Source: a virus
DNA length: 28,942 bases
Strand: one strand, 5' to 3'
Virus record (IMG/VR): IMGVR_UViG_3300006925_000092
Span: 1 to 28,942 of that record
Every line of letters starts with the position of its first letter. Position 1 is the stretch's first letter. Of this stretch, positions 17,390-24,258 are shown piece by piece. A program made the translations under genes and the position numbers. The notes below the pieces were generated by a model that searched no databases, had not been told where the DNA came from, and saw only the letters and a program-made list of their open reading frames with translations.

Positions 17390-17800
17390 TTATTGCACCA
17401 AGTCTATTAGGATAGGGGGTTTGTAGTTCTTGCCTTTCAAGACCTTGCCGTCGTCACGTTTGACAGGCTTCCCACCCTCCAGCTTGGACATATTGCTTTC
17501 ATGAACTCTATTGAACGCTACTTGCAGAGGAAGGCCGAAGGCATCGGCAAAACCAGAGATGACGTATTGAACGTCAGCTAGTTCTTTAAGGAGATGAGCT
17601 TTGTGTTCTGGCGTCACAGCCTTGTGATACCAGAGCAAGCCACCAATTCTGTCGGCGGCTTCTTTCAACTCCAATACTTCCTCCTGAATGAGCTTCATTC
17701 GGAGGTCGATTAATTCTAGGTTGAGGGTGGCTTTTCTATCCATCCCCATTGCTTTGTGAAACTCGCTCACACGGTCTTCACGTAATAAATCTCTTGTCAC
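17390..17800 (-). CDS. MazG-like nucleotide pyrophosphohydrolase
   Basis: It belongs to the all-alpha NTP/phosphoribosyl-ATP pyrophosphohydrolase superfamily. The metal-binding motif is QEEVLELKEA (Glu40, Glu41, Glu44), followed by KELADVQYV (Glu73, Asp76) and a RVHESNMSKL segment typical of phage members. I take the GTG start, giving 136 aa: it forms a GTGA overlap with the DUF3310 stop and has AAGGGGG 7 nt upstream. An ATG 18 codons earlier (17854) lies inside the neighbouring gene with a poor SD. The enzyme may hydrolyse non-canonical or host nucleotides; phage MazG has also been proposed to alter (p)ppGpp. It sits directly before the RNR gene. Confidence 0.85.
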   Translation of the reverse strand: MTRDLLREDRVSEFHKAMGMDRKATLNLELIDLRMKLIQEEVLELKEAADRIGGLLWYHKAVTPEHKAHLLKELADVQYVISGFADAFGLPLQVAFNRVHESNMSKLEGGKPVKRDDGKVLKGKNYKPPILIDLVQ

Positions 17801-18039
17801 CAGTTTACCCCCTTTGTTTTTTCCATAAGCCTGATCATCTCGGTCAGATACCATTGAGCTTTCTTGGCATCCTCGAGGGGGTCGTTCTTATTCCAGAGGC
17901 GGGAACCGAGATATTTGAGTACTTGTGCATGGGCGACAGAGATTGACTCATATTCGCCAATGACATCGACTATGTAGTCCCAAGTCTCGATCTTTCCGCT
18001 GGTGTAGTGGGCAGGGTGATTGACGTTATCTTCAGCCAT
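17797..18039 (-). CDS. DUF3310 protein, similar to the C-terminal domain of T7 gp1.7
   Basis: The 80-residue protein shows VNHPAHYTSGKIETWDYI and a later VLKYLGSRLWN...LEDAKKAQWYL, the standard DUF3310 pattern. The same pattern forms the C-terminal part of T7 gp1.7, a nucleoside monophosphate kinase, although no kinase P-loop is visible here. It lies between the exonuclease and the MazG-like enzyme, which supports a nucleotide-metabolism role. GGAG is 5 nt before the ATG, which overlaps the exonuclease stop by 8 bp. Confidence 0.8.
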   Translation of the reverse strand: MAEDNVNHPAHYTSGKIETWDYIVDVIGEYESISVAHAQVLKYLGSRLWNKNDPLEDAKKAQWYLTEMIRLMEKTKGVNW

Positions 18040-18766
18040 CAGGACTCCACAGTTTTACTTTGCTATTCTTCATGTCGTACTCGCCATGTCGGAGAATCCG
18101 AGCGAGTCTGGCCTGAAAAATTGCATCCTCTTCTGACAGCCCTGCTTTTGTGTAAGCCTTGACGACAGCTTCCCATGTCGGGTCGTCGTCTAGGATAGCA
18201 GTAGCTCTCTTCTCCCCGATCCCTTTGCATCCAGCATAGTTATCGGCTTGGTCGCCAGTGAGGACTTGTTTTAGGAAAAAGTAATCGGCCTGTTCAGGCG
18301 TTACTTCGACGATCTCATCATCCACTAGGTGTAGCCCAGGGATTTGCATCAGGTCTTTGTCGATGCTGTAGATGATTGGCTCTTCAAAAAGAGGCTCGTA
18401 TGTTCCACAGATGCCAAGCACATCGTCAGCCTCGAGGCGAGGGTAGACAAGTGTTCGATATCTGGCAGTGCAGTATTCTCTGAGCATAGGCAGCATCATA
18501 GGTTTGCGCTGCTTTGCTCGGTTGGCCTTGTAGGTTTCGCAGAGTTCTTTTCTGAAATTGACCTTGTCAGTAAAAGCTACGATGACATCCGAAGCTCCCG
18601 ACTTTTCGGTCAGGGTCTCCATCATGTCATCGAATTTTGCTTTTGTGTCGGACTCAGACGCCCAGAGTATCCAAGTGTCTTCGTCGTACTTAGTAGGGTG
18701 TTCCAGAGAAGCTGCTGCTTGGAAGGCCACGATATCCCCGTCAACGAGGAGCGTGTTCTTAGCCAT
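18032..18766 (-). CDS. 5'-3' exonuclease, T7 gp6-like (FEN/PIN fold)
   Basis: The 244-residue protein has the flap-nuclease metal ligands in order: VDGD (Asp9, Asp11), FTDK (Asp67), YKANRAKQRKP (basic helix near 79-88), LEADDVLG (Glu112, Asp114, Asp115), SIDKDL (Asp136, Asp138) and GDQADNYAGCKGIGEKRA (Asp172, Asp175 plus the H3TH motif). In T7 this enzyme removes RNA primers, degrades host DNA and aids recombination. It is shorter than T7 gp6 (300 aa). AGGAG lies 5 nt before the ATG, overlapping the end of the DNA polymerase gene. Confidence 0.93.
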   Translation of the reverse strand: MAKNTLLVDGDIVAFQAAASLEHPTKYDEDTWILWASESDTKAKFDDMMETLTEKSGASDVIVAFTDKVNFRKELCETYKANRAKQRKPMMLPMLREYCTARYRTLVYPRLEADDVLGICGTYEPLFEEPIIYSIDKDLMQIPGLHLVDDEIVEVTPEQADYFFLKQVLTGDQADNYAGCKGIGEKRATAILDDDPTWEAVVKAYTKAGLSEEDAIFQARLARILRHGEYDMKNSKVKLWSPDG

Positions 18767-18774
18767 GCGTTCTC

Positions 18775-20547
18775 CTAGTGTGTCTCAGCCCAGTTTGCAC
18801 CGATGTTGTATTCACCAGTGAGTGGTACTTTGACATTGAAGTGGTCACCAGCTCGAGCAATGCAATCCACGATTAGCTTGCCGCATTCCTCTGAGATATC
18901 GGGATCACAGTCGAATTGCAGCTCGTCATGAATCCATGCGACTTGCTGGCATTTATGTTGCCACCCTCTAGAGCGTAGTTCTTTGTCTACCTCTACGAGC
19001 CACTGCTTACAGACCAGACTACCGTCCGACTGTAGGCTTGTGTTGAGGGAAGCGAAAACAGCACGTATGTGTAACTGTCTTCCGTCTAGTCCTGTCAGGT
19101 AGCCTTTCGTTTCAGCTTCCTTCTTAACAGACTGAACCAGTTTCTTGAGTGCTGGGACTTTCTCGAAGAAAGCCTTTTTAATTTCTTTTCCAGCAGATGC
19201 ACCCTTACCGATAATGGAGCCAATCTTAGCGTCACCAGCACCGTAGAGAAATGCGTAGATAAACGTCTTCGCATCATTTCTAGTCGGTAAGCCAGCGGCA
19301 GTTTGGTTGGCTGTGTGGACATCCCCATCAACAACCTCCTTGGCATAAGCACCCTTGTCGTACTGCCACATTTTATTGGCAAGCATTCGCAGCTCGAGAC
19401 CGGACACATCAGCACCGATCAGCACACGGCCTTTCGATGCAGTCCAGCAGGAGCGGCAGTCCTTGCCGTAGGGGGCATAGACGCTAGGTGTTTGGGCGGT
19501 GTTGGGAGACCTGTGCGTTGCACGGCCTGTCACAGCCCCATTGGTTATTACCTGACCGTGAATCCGTCCGGCCTTGATCTTCTTGAGCCAACCATTGGCC
19601 CCGTCAGATACCTGTCCGATACGCTTCTGGATCATCAGGTATTCACTGAGTAGCTTCGCCTCGGGGTATGGCAAGCTAGACAAAACTTTCTCGTCTACCT
19701 TCGCCCTACCGTCCTCGGTAAAGTCTTTGGGTTTCCAACCGTGGATAGCTTTCAGGCGGGACTCGATGTGCATACGAGAGCCTGGGTTGAACACCACAGT
19801 CTTTTTCTTCATGAAAGGTACGCCTTTGACGTACCCTCGGGTCTTGTTGTTTACCTTGGGTGTAAAGAGACCAAGCTCTTCTTCCCAAGGAGGGAATGCG
19901 TCCTGTAGTTCTGCTTCGAGTTCAGCTCTACGCTTATCCAGCGTATGTTTAAGTCGTAACGCAGCGTCCTCGTCAAAAGGAAAACCGCAACGCTCCTGTT
20001 CTGCAATCACCCACTTGACCTCATGTTCAAGTTCGGTAGCTACAGGAGAAACGCCTTTAGACTCGATGAGCTTCCACAGTCTATCAGTGACCTCCACATC
20101 CTGTTCGCAGTAGTACTGCATATCGGATGACCATTCTGACCAACCGCCATCATAGTCACCCTTGTAACACTTGAGCCTATGTCCCCATGCCTCTAGACGG
20201 TGCTTCCCTACTAGCTTGCGGGGAAAGCTCTCGTCTTGGGCTACTAAACGCCAATCTCGGTCACTGAGATCAGGGTAAAGCAATAGCGACATAATCAGAG
20301 TGTCACGCACCCGTGATTTTCGGATTCGGAACCACGGGTACACCTTCTTCAAGGCTGGGATGTCAAACGCTATGACGTTGTGACCTACTACAAGGTCAGC
20401 GTCCATGAGCATCTTGACACCAGTTTCCACCTCAGAAGGTGCGAAACTATAGGTTTCTTCAGTGTCTATATCCTTCAGACATAGGCAGTGGATGCGGTCT
20501 AGCTCGTCCAGCAATCCGTTACTCTCAAGGTCGAATATCAACCGCAT
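18775..20547 (-). CDS. DNA polymerase, family A, T7 gp5-like
   Basis: It replicates the phage genome. An N-terminal 3'-5' exonuclease has DLESNG (Asp6, Glu8), HNVIAFDIPAL (Asp62) and YYCEQDVEVT (Asp150). The polymerase domain has motif A GADVSGLELRMLA (Asp380), motif B RNDAKTFIYAFLYGAG (Lys427, Tyr431) and motif C WIHDELQ (His540-Asp541-Glu542). The 590 residues compare with 704 in T7. The region before NPGSRMHIESRL is much shorter than in T7, so the thioredoxin-binding insertion is probably missing or reduced. Position 431 is Tyr at the site equivalent to E. coli Phe762. An SD (AGGAG) overlaps the preceding stop. Confidence 0.96.
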   Translation of the reverse strand: MRLIFDLESNGLLDELDRIHCLCLKDIDTEETYSFAPSEVETGVKMLMDADLVVGHNVIAFDIPALKKVYPWFRIRKSRVRDTLIMSLLLYPDLSDRDWRLVAQDESFPRKLVGKHRLEAWGHRLKCYKGDYDGGWSEWSSDMQYYCEQDVEVTDRLWKLIESKGVSPVATELEHEVKWVIAEQERCGFPFDEDAALRLKHTLDKRRAELEAELQDAFPPWEEELGLFTPKVNNKTRGYVKGVPFMKKKTVVFNPGSRMHIESRLKAIHGWKPKDFTEDGRAKVDEKVLSSLPYPEAKLLSEYLMIQKRIGQVSDGANGWLKKIKAGRIHGQVITNGAVTGRATHRSPNTAQTPSVYAPYGKDCRSCWTASKGRVLIGADVSGLELRMLANKMWQYDKGAYAKEVVDGDVHTANQTAAGLPTRNDAKTFIYAFLYGAGDAKIGSIIGKGASAGKEIKKAFFEKVPALKKLVQSVKKEAETKGYLTGLDGRQLHIRAVFASLNTSLQSDGSLVCKQWLVEVDKELRSRGWQHKCQQVAWIHDELQFDCDPDISEECGKLIVDCIARAGDHFNVKVPLTGEYNIGANWAETH

Positions 20548-20556
20548 CCGTGTCTC

Positions 20557-20760
20557 CTAGTACTCGAAGTATTTATGAAGAGCTTCCAGCTTGTCGTGGA
20601 AGTCAGCGATCTTGCCCAGCTCGATCTCCACCGCTTCTTGTATGTCTTGATGCTCACCAATACCCGCTGGGTGATTGAGGAGAACCTCGACGTTGGAAAC
20701 GTGTCTTTTGATAAGACCTCGGAAGTGAGCGTCAGCGGCTTCTAGCAGGATGTTCCGCAT
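20557..20760 (-). CDS. Small hypothetical protein, widespread phage type
   Basis: The 67-residue helical protein begins MRNILLEAADAHFRGLIKRH and has a central NHPAGIGEHQDIQEAVE. I recall similar short proteins in many T7-like and T4-like phages, without a known function. The ATG forms TGATG with the stop of the HTH gene and has no SD of its own, so it is probably made by coupled reinitiation. It directly precedes the DNA polymerase gene. Confidence 0.75.
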   Translation of the reverse strand: MRNILLEAADAHFRGLIKRHVSNVEVLLNHPAGIGEHQDIQEAVEIELGKIADFHDKLEALHKYFEY

Positions 20761-21110
20761 CAGGAAGCCAGCGTGTAACGGACGTACTTTTGTCCTGTCA
20801 CTGGGTGGTACTTGACGTTGCTGTTGATCTTGTGACCGTTTGTACGAAGCACAGAGATCACTTTGGTCAGCGATTGGATTGAGTATTCGACAATGGCCTC
20901 ACGTACTGTGATTGACCCTGCCTTTTTAAGATGACGCATAATTTTATCGTGCTGTGTCATTCCGTTCCTTTTCTTCCATCCGTTGGATTCTAAAGATTGT
21001 GCTAGGTGGTTGAAGTAGCTGTGGAGAGCCTCCCATTGTGGATTTCTAGCCGCACACACGGCAGTGATGTCAGCCATCTCGAAGATGGTGTCGTCAGTAG
21101 ATATCTCCAT
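20760..21110 (-). CDS. HTH protein (HTH_39-like C-terminal domain)
   Basis: Residues 51-116 fit a short winged-helix domain: MTQHDKIMRHLKKAGSITVREA, then YSIQSLTKVISVLRTNGHKI and a YVRYTL end. This resembles the phage HTH_39 group. Residues 1-50 are unrelated and unrecognised (DITAVCAARNPQWEALHSYF). The first ATG has GGAGG 9 nt upstream and overlaps the primase-helicase stop by 17 bp. A second in-frame ATG at codon 51 also has an AAGGA site, so a 66-aa HTH-only form could be made. A DNA-binding role within the replication operon is inferred; its target is unknown. Confidence 0.75.
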   Translation of the reverse strand: MEISTDDTIFEMADITAVCAARNPQWEALHSYFNHLAQSLESNGWKKRNGMTQHDKIMRHLKKAGSITVREAIVEYSIQSLTKVISVLRTNGHKINSNVKYHPVTGQKYVRYTLAS

Positions 21111-22713
21111 TCTGGGGAGCCTCCGTTGTTACCTCGACAAGTCTTCCTGTCACCTCGTCGTAGTTGAGCTGACAACACTCGCCAGTCATGCCACTGAAGC
21201 GATTCTTCAGGACTCGAACCGTCGTTTGATTACGGTTCTCCCCCTGCTGATCTCTCTCGAGACCAATCACAACATCAGATGTCTGGGCGATACTTTGGGA
21301 GCCACGGAGATGACTAAGGCTAGTCGTAACTCCATTTTCGTGGCCTCTGTTTCCCTCAAGGCGGCGTAGGTGTGCCACCATGATGAGACCTACGCCTGTC
21401 TCTTCAACAAGACTGCGTAGCTTGGTAACCATGATATCGAGGGCTTTACGGTCATCTACATCGAGACCCGCAACAGCAATCGAGATATGGTCGAACACAA
21501 TGAAATCACACTTGAGACCAACAGCCATGTATCGGAGCTTTTCGATAAGCACCTCGGGATCGGTAGAACCGAAGCTGTCGTATAAGTGTAATCTGTCTGT
21601 GCTTGTGACGGCATCGAATGCCTCACGTAGTTTGCCTTCATCTGTATTTGAATTTACGTGAAGGACTTCATTCATGTGGATGCCCAGAATGCCCTGCATC
21701 GTCCGACGCAAGCCTTCCTCGAGCATCATCATGCCCACGGTCATCTCTTTGTTCATGAGAAGGTCGTAGGCAATCTCACGGACGAATGCCGATTTACCGA
21801 CGCCCGTACCCGCTGTGATTGTAGTCAGCTCCCTGAGACCTAAACCATAGGTGGGGGTGTTAAGCCCTGCGAATGGATAAGGCACACGGAAGCTCTCGTT
21901 GCTGCCTGAGACCTCTTCCCAGAGATCAGCAGCGTTCACAATGCCGTCTGGACGGTACTGCTTGGCACCCCAGATCGCATCGATAACCTCTGAGCCACGC
22001 CCTGCGATAAGCATATCACTGGCGTCTTTCAGCGGTAGGTGGGCTATGTGAGCTTTCCCTGGCGATAGGAGCTTTGCGCACTCTAGTGCTGCATCCTGAC
22101 CGGCAGGGTCGCTGTCAAACATGAACACACACTTCTCGAACTTCTCGAGGAAGCTAATGTTCTTTCGGATAGCCCTTGACGCACCCGCTGCCCCATTAGG
22201 AACGGATACCACTGGATATTTGTTGTTCTGGAGCTGGGATATTGAGAGGGCATCTAGTTCGCCCTCACATACCACTATCATCCTGCCTGTATCACGCCAC
22301 AGCCAGTCGCCATAGAGACCTACGCTTTTGGAGTCACCAATCCAGACGAAAGATTTGTCAGGGTAGCGAACCTTGGCAGCGACAGGTCGGCGTTTTTGAT
22401 TATAGTAGTAAGCTAGGTGAGCTGGCTTGCCAGCGTGATCACCGAGTTTATATCCCCATTTCGCACAGGTGTCCTCGGTGATACGCCTTGACGCAATAGC
22501 TCTCGTTTCGCCCGTGACCTTGAATACTTGGTTTTCACCTTTGTCTTCCGTGATCGATAGAGGGGCGACCCAAGACTTTTCGCCATCGGATTGCTCTTGC
22601 TCATGATATCCACATCCAAAACAAAAACCGTGTCCATCGTCATATCGAGCTAAATTATCTTTGGAGCCACAGCTCGGACACGGTTCGTGGTTAGTAAACT
22701 GCGACTCTTCCAT
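21094..22713 (-). CDS. Primase-helicase, T7 gp4-like
   Basis: This 539-residue bifunctional enzyme (T7 gp4A 566) primes lagging strands and unwinds the fork. The N-terminal zinc ribbon is CPSC...CFGC (Cys12, Cys15, Cys31, Cys34). The TOPRIM primase part shows VVCEGELDAL (Glu150, Asp154) and MFDSDPAG (Asp200, Asp202). The DnaB-type helicase has Walker A ITAGTGVGKSAF (about 299-310), a Walker B-like strand DFIVFDHIS and a later LRGSQSIAQTSDVVIGLER. The linker between domains is near residue 260. The start lies 1 bp after the endonuclease I stop, with AAAGGAG within that gene's last codons. Confidence 0.96.
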   Translation of the reverse strand: MEESQFTNHEPCPSCGSKDNLARYDDGHGFCFGCGYHEQEQSDGEKSWVAPLSITEDKGENQVFKVTGETRAIASRRITEDTCAKWGYKLGDHAGKPAHLAYYYNQKRRPVAAKVRYPDKSFVWIGDSKSVGLYGDWLWRDTGRMIVVCEGELDALSISQLQNNKYPVVSVPNGAAGASRAIRKNISFLEKFEKCVFMFDSDPAGQDAALECAKLLSPGKAHIAHLPLKDASDMLIAGRGSEVIDAIWGAKQYRPDGIVNAADLWEEVSGSNESFRVPYPFAGLNTPTYGLGLRELTTITAGTGVGKSAFVREIAYDLLMNKEMTVGMMMLEEGLRRTMQGILGIHMNEVLHVNSNTDEGKLREAFDAVTSTDRLHLYDSFGSTDPEVLIEKLRYMAVGLKCDFIVFDHISIAVAGLDVDDRKALDIMVTKLRSLVEETGVGLIMVAHLRRLEGNRGHENGVTTSLSHLRGSQSIAQTSDVVIGLERDQQGENRNQTTVRVLKNRFSGMTGECCQLNYDEVTGRLVEVTTEAPQNGDIY

Positions 22714-22714
22714 G

Positions 22715-23146
22715 TCACTCCTTTAGCCACTCCAGCGGAAGAACACTGTTGGAATACAGGTAGCCATTACGCTCGGCCCACATTCCGTAGGTGGTCTTCG
22801 ATTGCTTGGATATTTTTTGATTGGCGTTTGAAAAGATGAACCTGATGTCAAGATCAGGATGCTGGTCTTTTACCAAGAGCATTTTCTGACGATCTGCTGT
22901 CAGGAAGCGGCCCTTGGTCTCAATGATAATACCGTTGGGTAGTACAAAGTCTGGAGTGTACCGAGCCTTCTTGGCCGGTCTCAGGTAGTCAATGCGTAGG
23001 GTCTCATATTCAAACTCGACGCCTTTTTCGATCAGCTCTTGAGCAATACGTTCCTCAAGCCCTGATCTGTAACCATTACCTGTTTTTGATGCCCACCCGC
23101 CGCTATTAGTAGAAGCCGTCTGCTTCTTGCGACGTAGCGTCGGCAT
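22715..23146 (-). CDS. Endonuclease I, Holliday-junction resolvase, T7 gp3-like
   Basis: I use the ATG giving MPTLRRKKQT (143 aa; T7 gp3 has 149), which has GGAG 9 nt upstream. Earlier ATGs (23155, 23212) either touch the SD or lie deep in the SSB gene. Catalytic residues match T7 Glu20, Asp55, Glu65 and Lys67: Glu31 in YRSGLEE, Asp66 in YTPDFVLPNG, and Glu76 and Lys78 in ETKG. The C-terminal SKTTYGMWAERNGY and LPLEWLKE also match. It resolves branched DNA before packaging and helps degrade host DNA. It overlaps the SSB gene by 41 bp. Confidence 0.95.
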   Translation of the reverse strand: MPTLRRKKQTASTNSGGWASKTGNGYRSGLEERIAQELIEKGVEFEYETLRIDYLRPAKKARYTPDFVLPNGIIIETKGRFLTADRQKMLLVKDQHPDLDIRFIFSNANQKISKQSKTTYGMWAERNGYLYSNSVLPLEWLKE

Positions 23147-23717
23147 CTGTTGCATCTCCAGTATTTGTTTCGGCTGGAGGTGTGTCGAAGCTGGCTTCTT
23201 CACCCTCGCCAAACGGATTGGCCTCTTGTTGTGGCTCTTTCACTTCCTCGACCAGTACGCTCATCGGTTGAAGTGACACGCCTTTTTTCTCCGCTTGCCA
23301 GCAGTAGACTGCGAACTCAACTTTGATGGATGAACCACCACCAATTTTGTCTGTGCGCTCTTCTGGGTCACGGAAGAAAACTCGAGGACGGCGGTTCCAC
23401 AACTCGCCATCTCTGTTGAGGCGGTTGGCGACACGAATCTTGATGATCACATCACCTGTGGCATTACCGTCTTTGTCCTCTTCCATCTTCCACATGGAAT
23501 TGTCATTTTTACTGGGAGCCTTGCCTGTCCACTCTTTGTAGACTTGACCAAGCTCTTCCATCAGCTCTTTCGCTTCCTCAACAGGAACACGGATGTCTGC
23601 TTTATATTGCCCAAGTTTGTTAAAATGGGTGTCAGGACGGACAAGCCTTGGATAGAACGCCTTGGCGGTCATCGTCATGCCCGTGTATTTTCCAGATTTT
23701 TCATTCAGATATTTCAT
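23106..23717 (-). CDS. Single-stranded DNA-binding protein, T7 gp2.5-like
   Basis: The 203-residue protein (T7 gp2.5 has 232) has a beta-rich OB-fold body: KAFYPRLVRPDTHFNKLGQYKADIRVP, DVIIKIRVAN, RPRVFFRD and SIKVEFAVYCW. Its low-complexity acidic tail (TGDATDADATSQEADGFY) ends in aromatic residues, as in gp2.5, where the tail contacts polymerase and helicase. GAGG lies 6 nt before the ATG. It overlaps the upstream 109-aa gene by 17 bp. Confidence 0.9.
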   Translation of the reverse strand: MKYLNEKSGKYTGMTMTAKAFYPRLVRPDTHFNKLGQYKADIRVPVEEAKELMEELGQVYKEWTGKAPSKNDNSMWKMEEDKDGNATGDVIIKIRVANRLNRDGELWNRRPRVFFRDPEERTDKIGGGSSIKVEFAVYCWQAEKKGVSLQPMSVLVEEVKEPQQEANPFGEGEEASFDTPPAETNTGDATDADATSQEADGFY

Positions 23718-24030
23718 CCAAATCCTCGATTAGGTAGAATGTTGTTGCGTAGCTCGAGATGAACTGGAGCTGCTTTTGTGTCAGGACAACGGTTTGAAGG
23801 ATGAGGTTATCTTCATCGACTTTTTCGCCAGCCTCGATGTCTTCTTCGGTGGCTTGTCTGATCTGCATCAGTAAGAATTTGTCATCTTCAATGATGTATC
23901 CCATTAGAGCTGGGATGGTGTTGTCGTGGGTGTCATCATCCACTTCGTAAATGTTGGCGACAGTCAGATCGATTTTCTGTGACTGCTTTTTAGTAAAGCC
24001 CTTGAAGTGGATTACGTTGTCAGATGTCAT
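23701..24030 (-). CDS. Acidic hypothetical protein between RNA polymerase and SSB
   Basis: The start MTSDNVIHFKGF (109 aa) has AGAGG 8 nt upstream and overlaps the stop of the preceding 59-aa gene; an ATG 9 codons earlier lacks a site. The protein is acidic, with a central ALMGYIIEDDKFLLMQIRQATEEDIEAGE and a C-terminal FYLIEDLDEISE. I do not recognise a family. Its position, early in the operon behind the phage promoter, is where T7 keeps small host-modifying or regulatory genes (1.1-2). Confidence 0.7.
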   Translation of the reverse strand: MTSDNVIHFKGFTKKQSQKIDLTVANIYEVDDDTHDNTIPALMGYIIEDDKFLLMQIRQATEEDIEAGEKVDEDNLILQTVVLTQKQLQFISSYATTFYLIEDLDEISE

Positions 24031-24199
24031 CGAACATCCTCTGTAAAAAATGTTCACAAGTGTAAGTGTCTGACATGGCTAATGCCGGATACAGACGCTC
24101 AAAGGTTTCTTCATTGATCCCGTTGATTGCTTTACGGGTCTGGAAGGCATTGCGGATAATCTCCACAACAGGATGTAGTTGATCGAAGTTATGTTTCAT
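24020..24199 (-). CDS. 59-aa hypothetical protein, first gene after the RNA polymerase
   Basis: A short ORF runs from MKHNFDQLHPVVEIIRNAF to HFLQRMFDDI and ends in TGA, which overlaps the next ATG. It has a weak purine-rich site (AAGGGA) upstream and fills the otherwise empty space between promoter and operon. The sequence is partly amphipathic helical and no family is recognised. Support comes from the stop/start overlap and from the promoter-like element 12 bp before its ATG. Confidence 0.6.
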   Translation of the reverse strand: MKHNFDQLHPVVEIIRNAFQTRKAINGINEETFERLYPALAMSDTYTCEHFLQRMFDDI

Positions 24200-24210
24200 T
24201 TCCGTTGGTT

Positions 24211-24233
24211 CCCTTCTAGTGGGCGTTGTAAGT
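24211..24233 (-). promoter_or_regulatory. Candidate phage RNA polymerase promoter, copy A
   Basis: This 23-bp element occurs again at 26757-26779 with one mismatch and the same orientation. In minus sense it contains ACTTACAAC, then CCCACTAGAAGGG. The CACTA core and the purine-rich GAAGGG start resemble T7-family promoters (T7 CACTATAGGG, SP6 CACTATAGAAG). It lies between the RNA polymerase stop and the first gene of the replication operon, like T7 phi1.1. Confidence 0.7.
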
Positions 24234-24258
24234 CGTAAGGCTCCTGTATATGTAAGTA

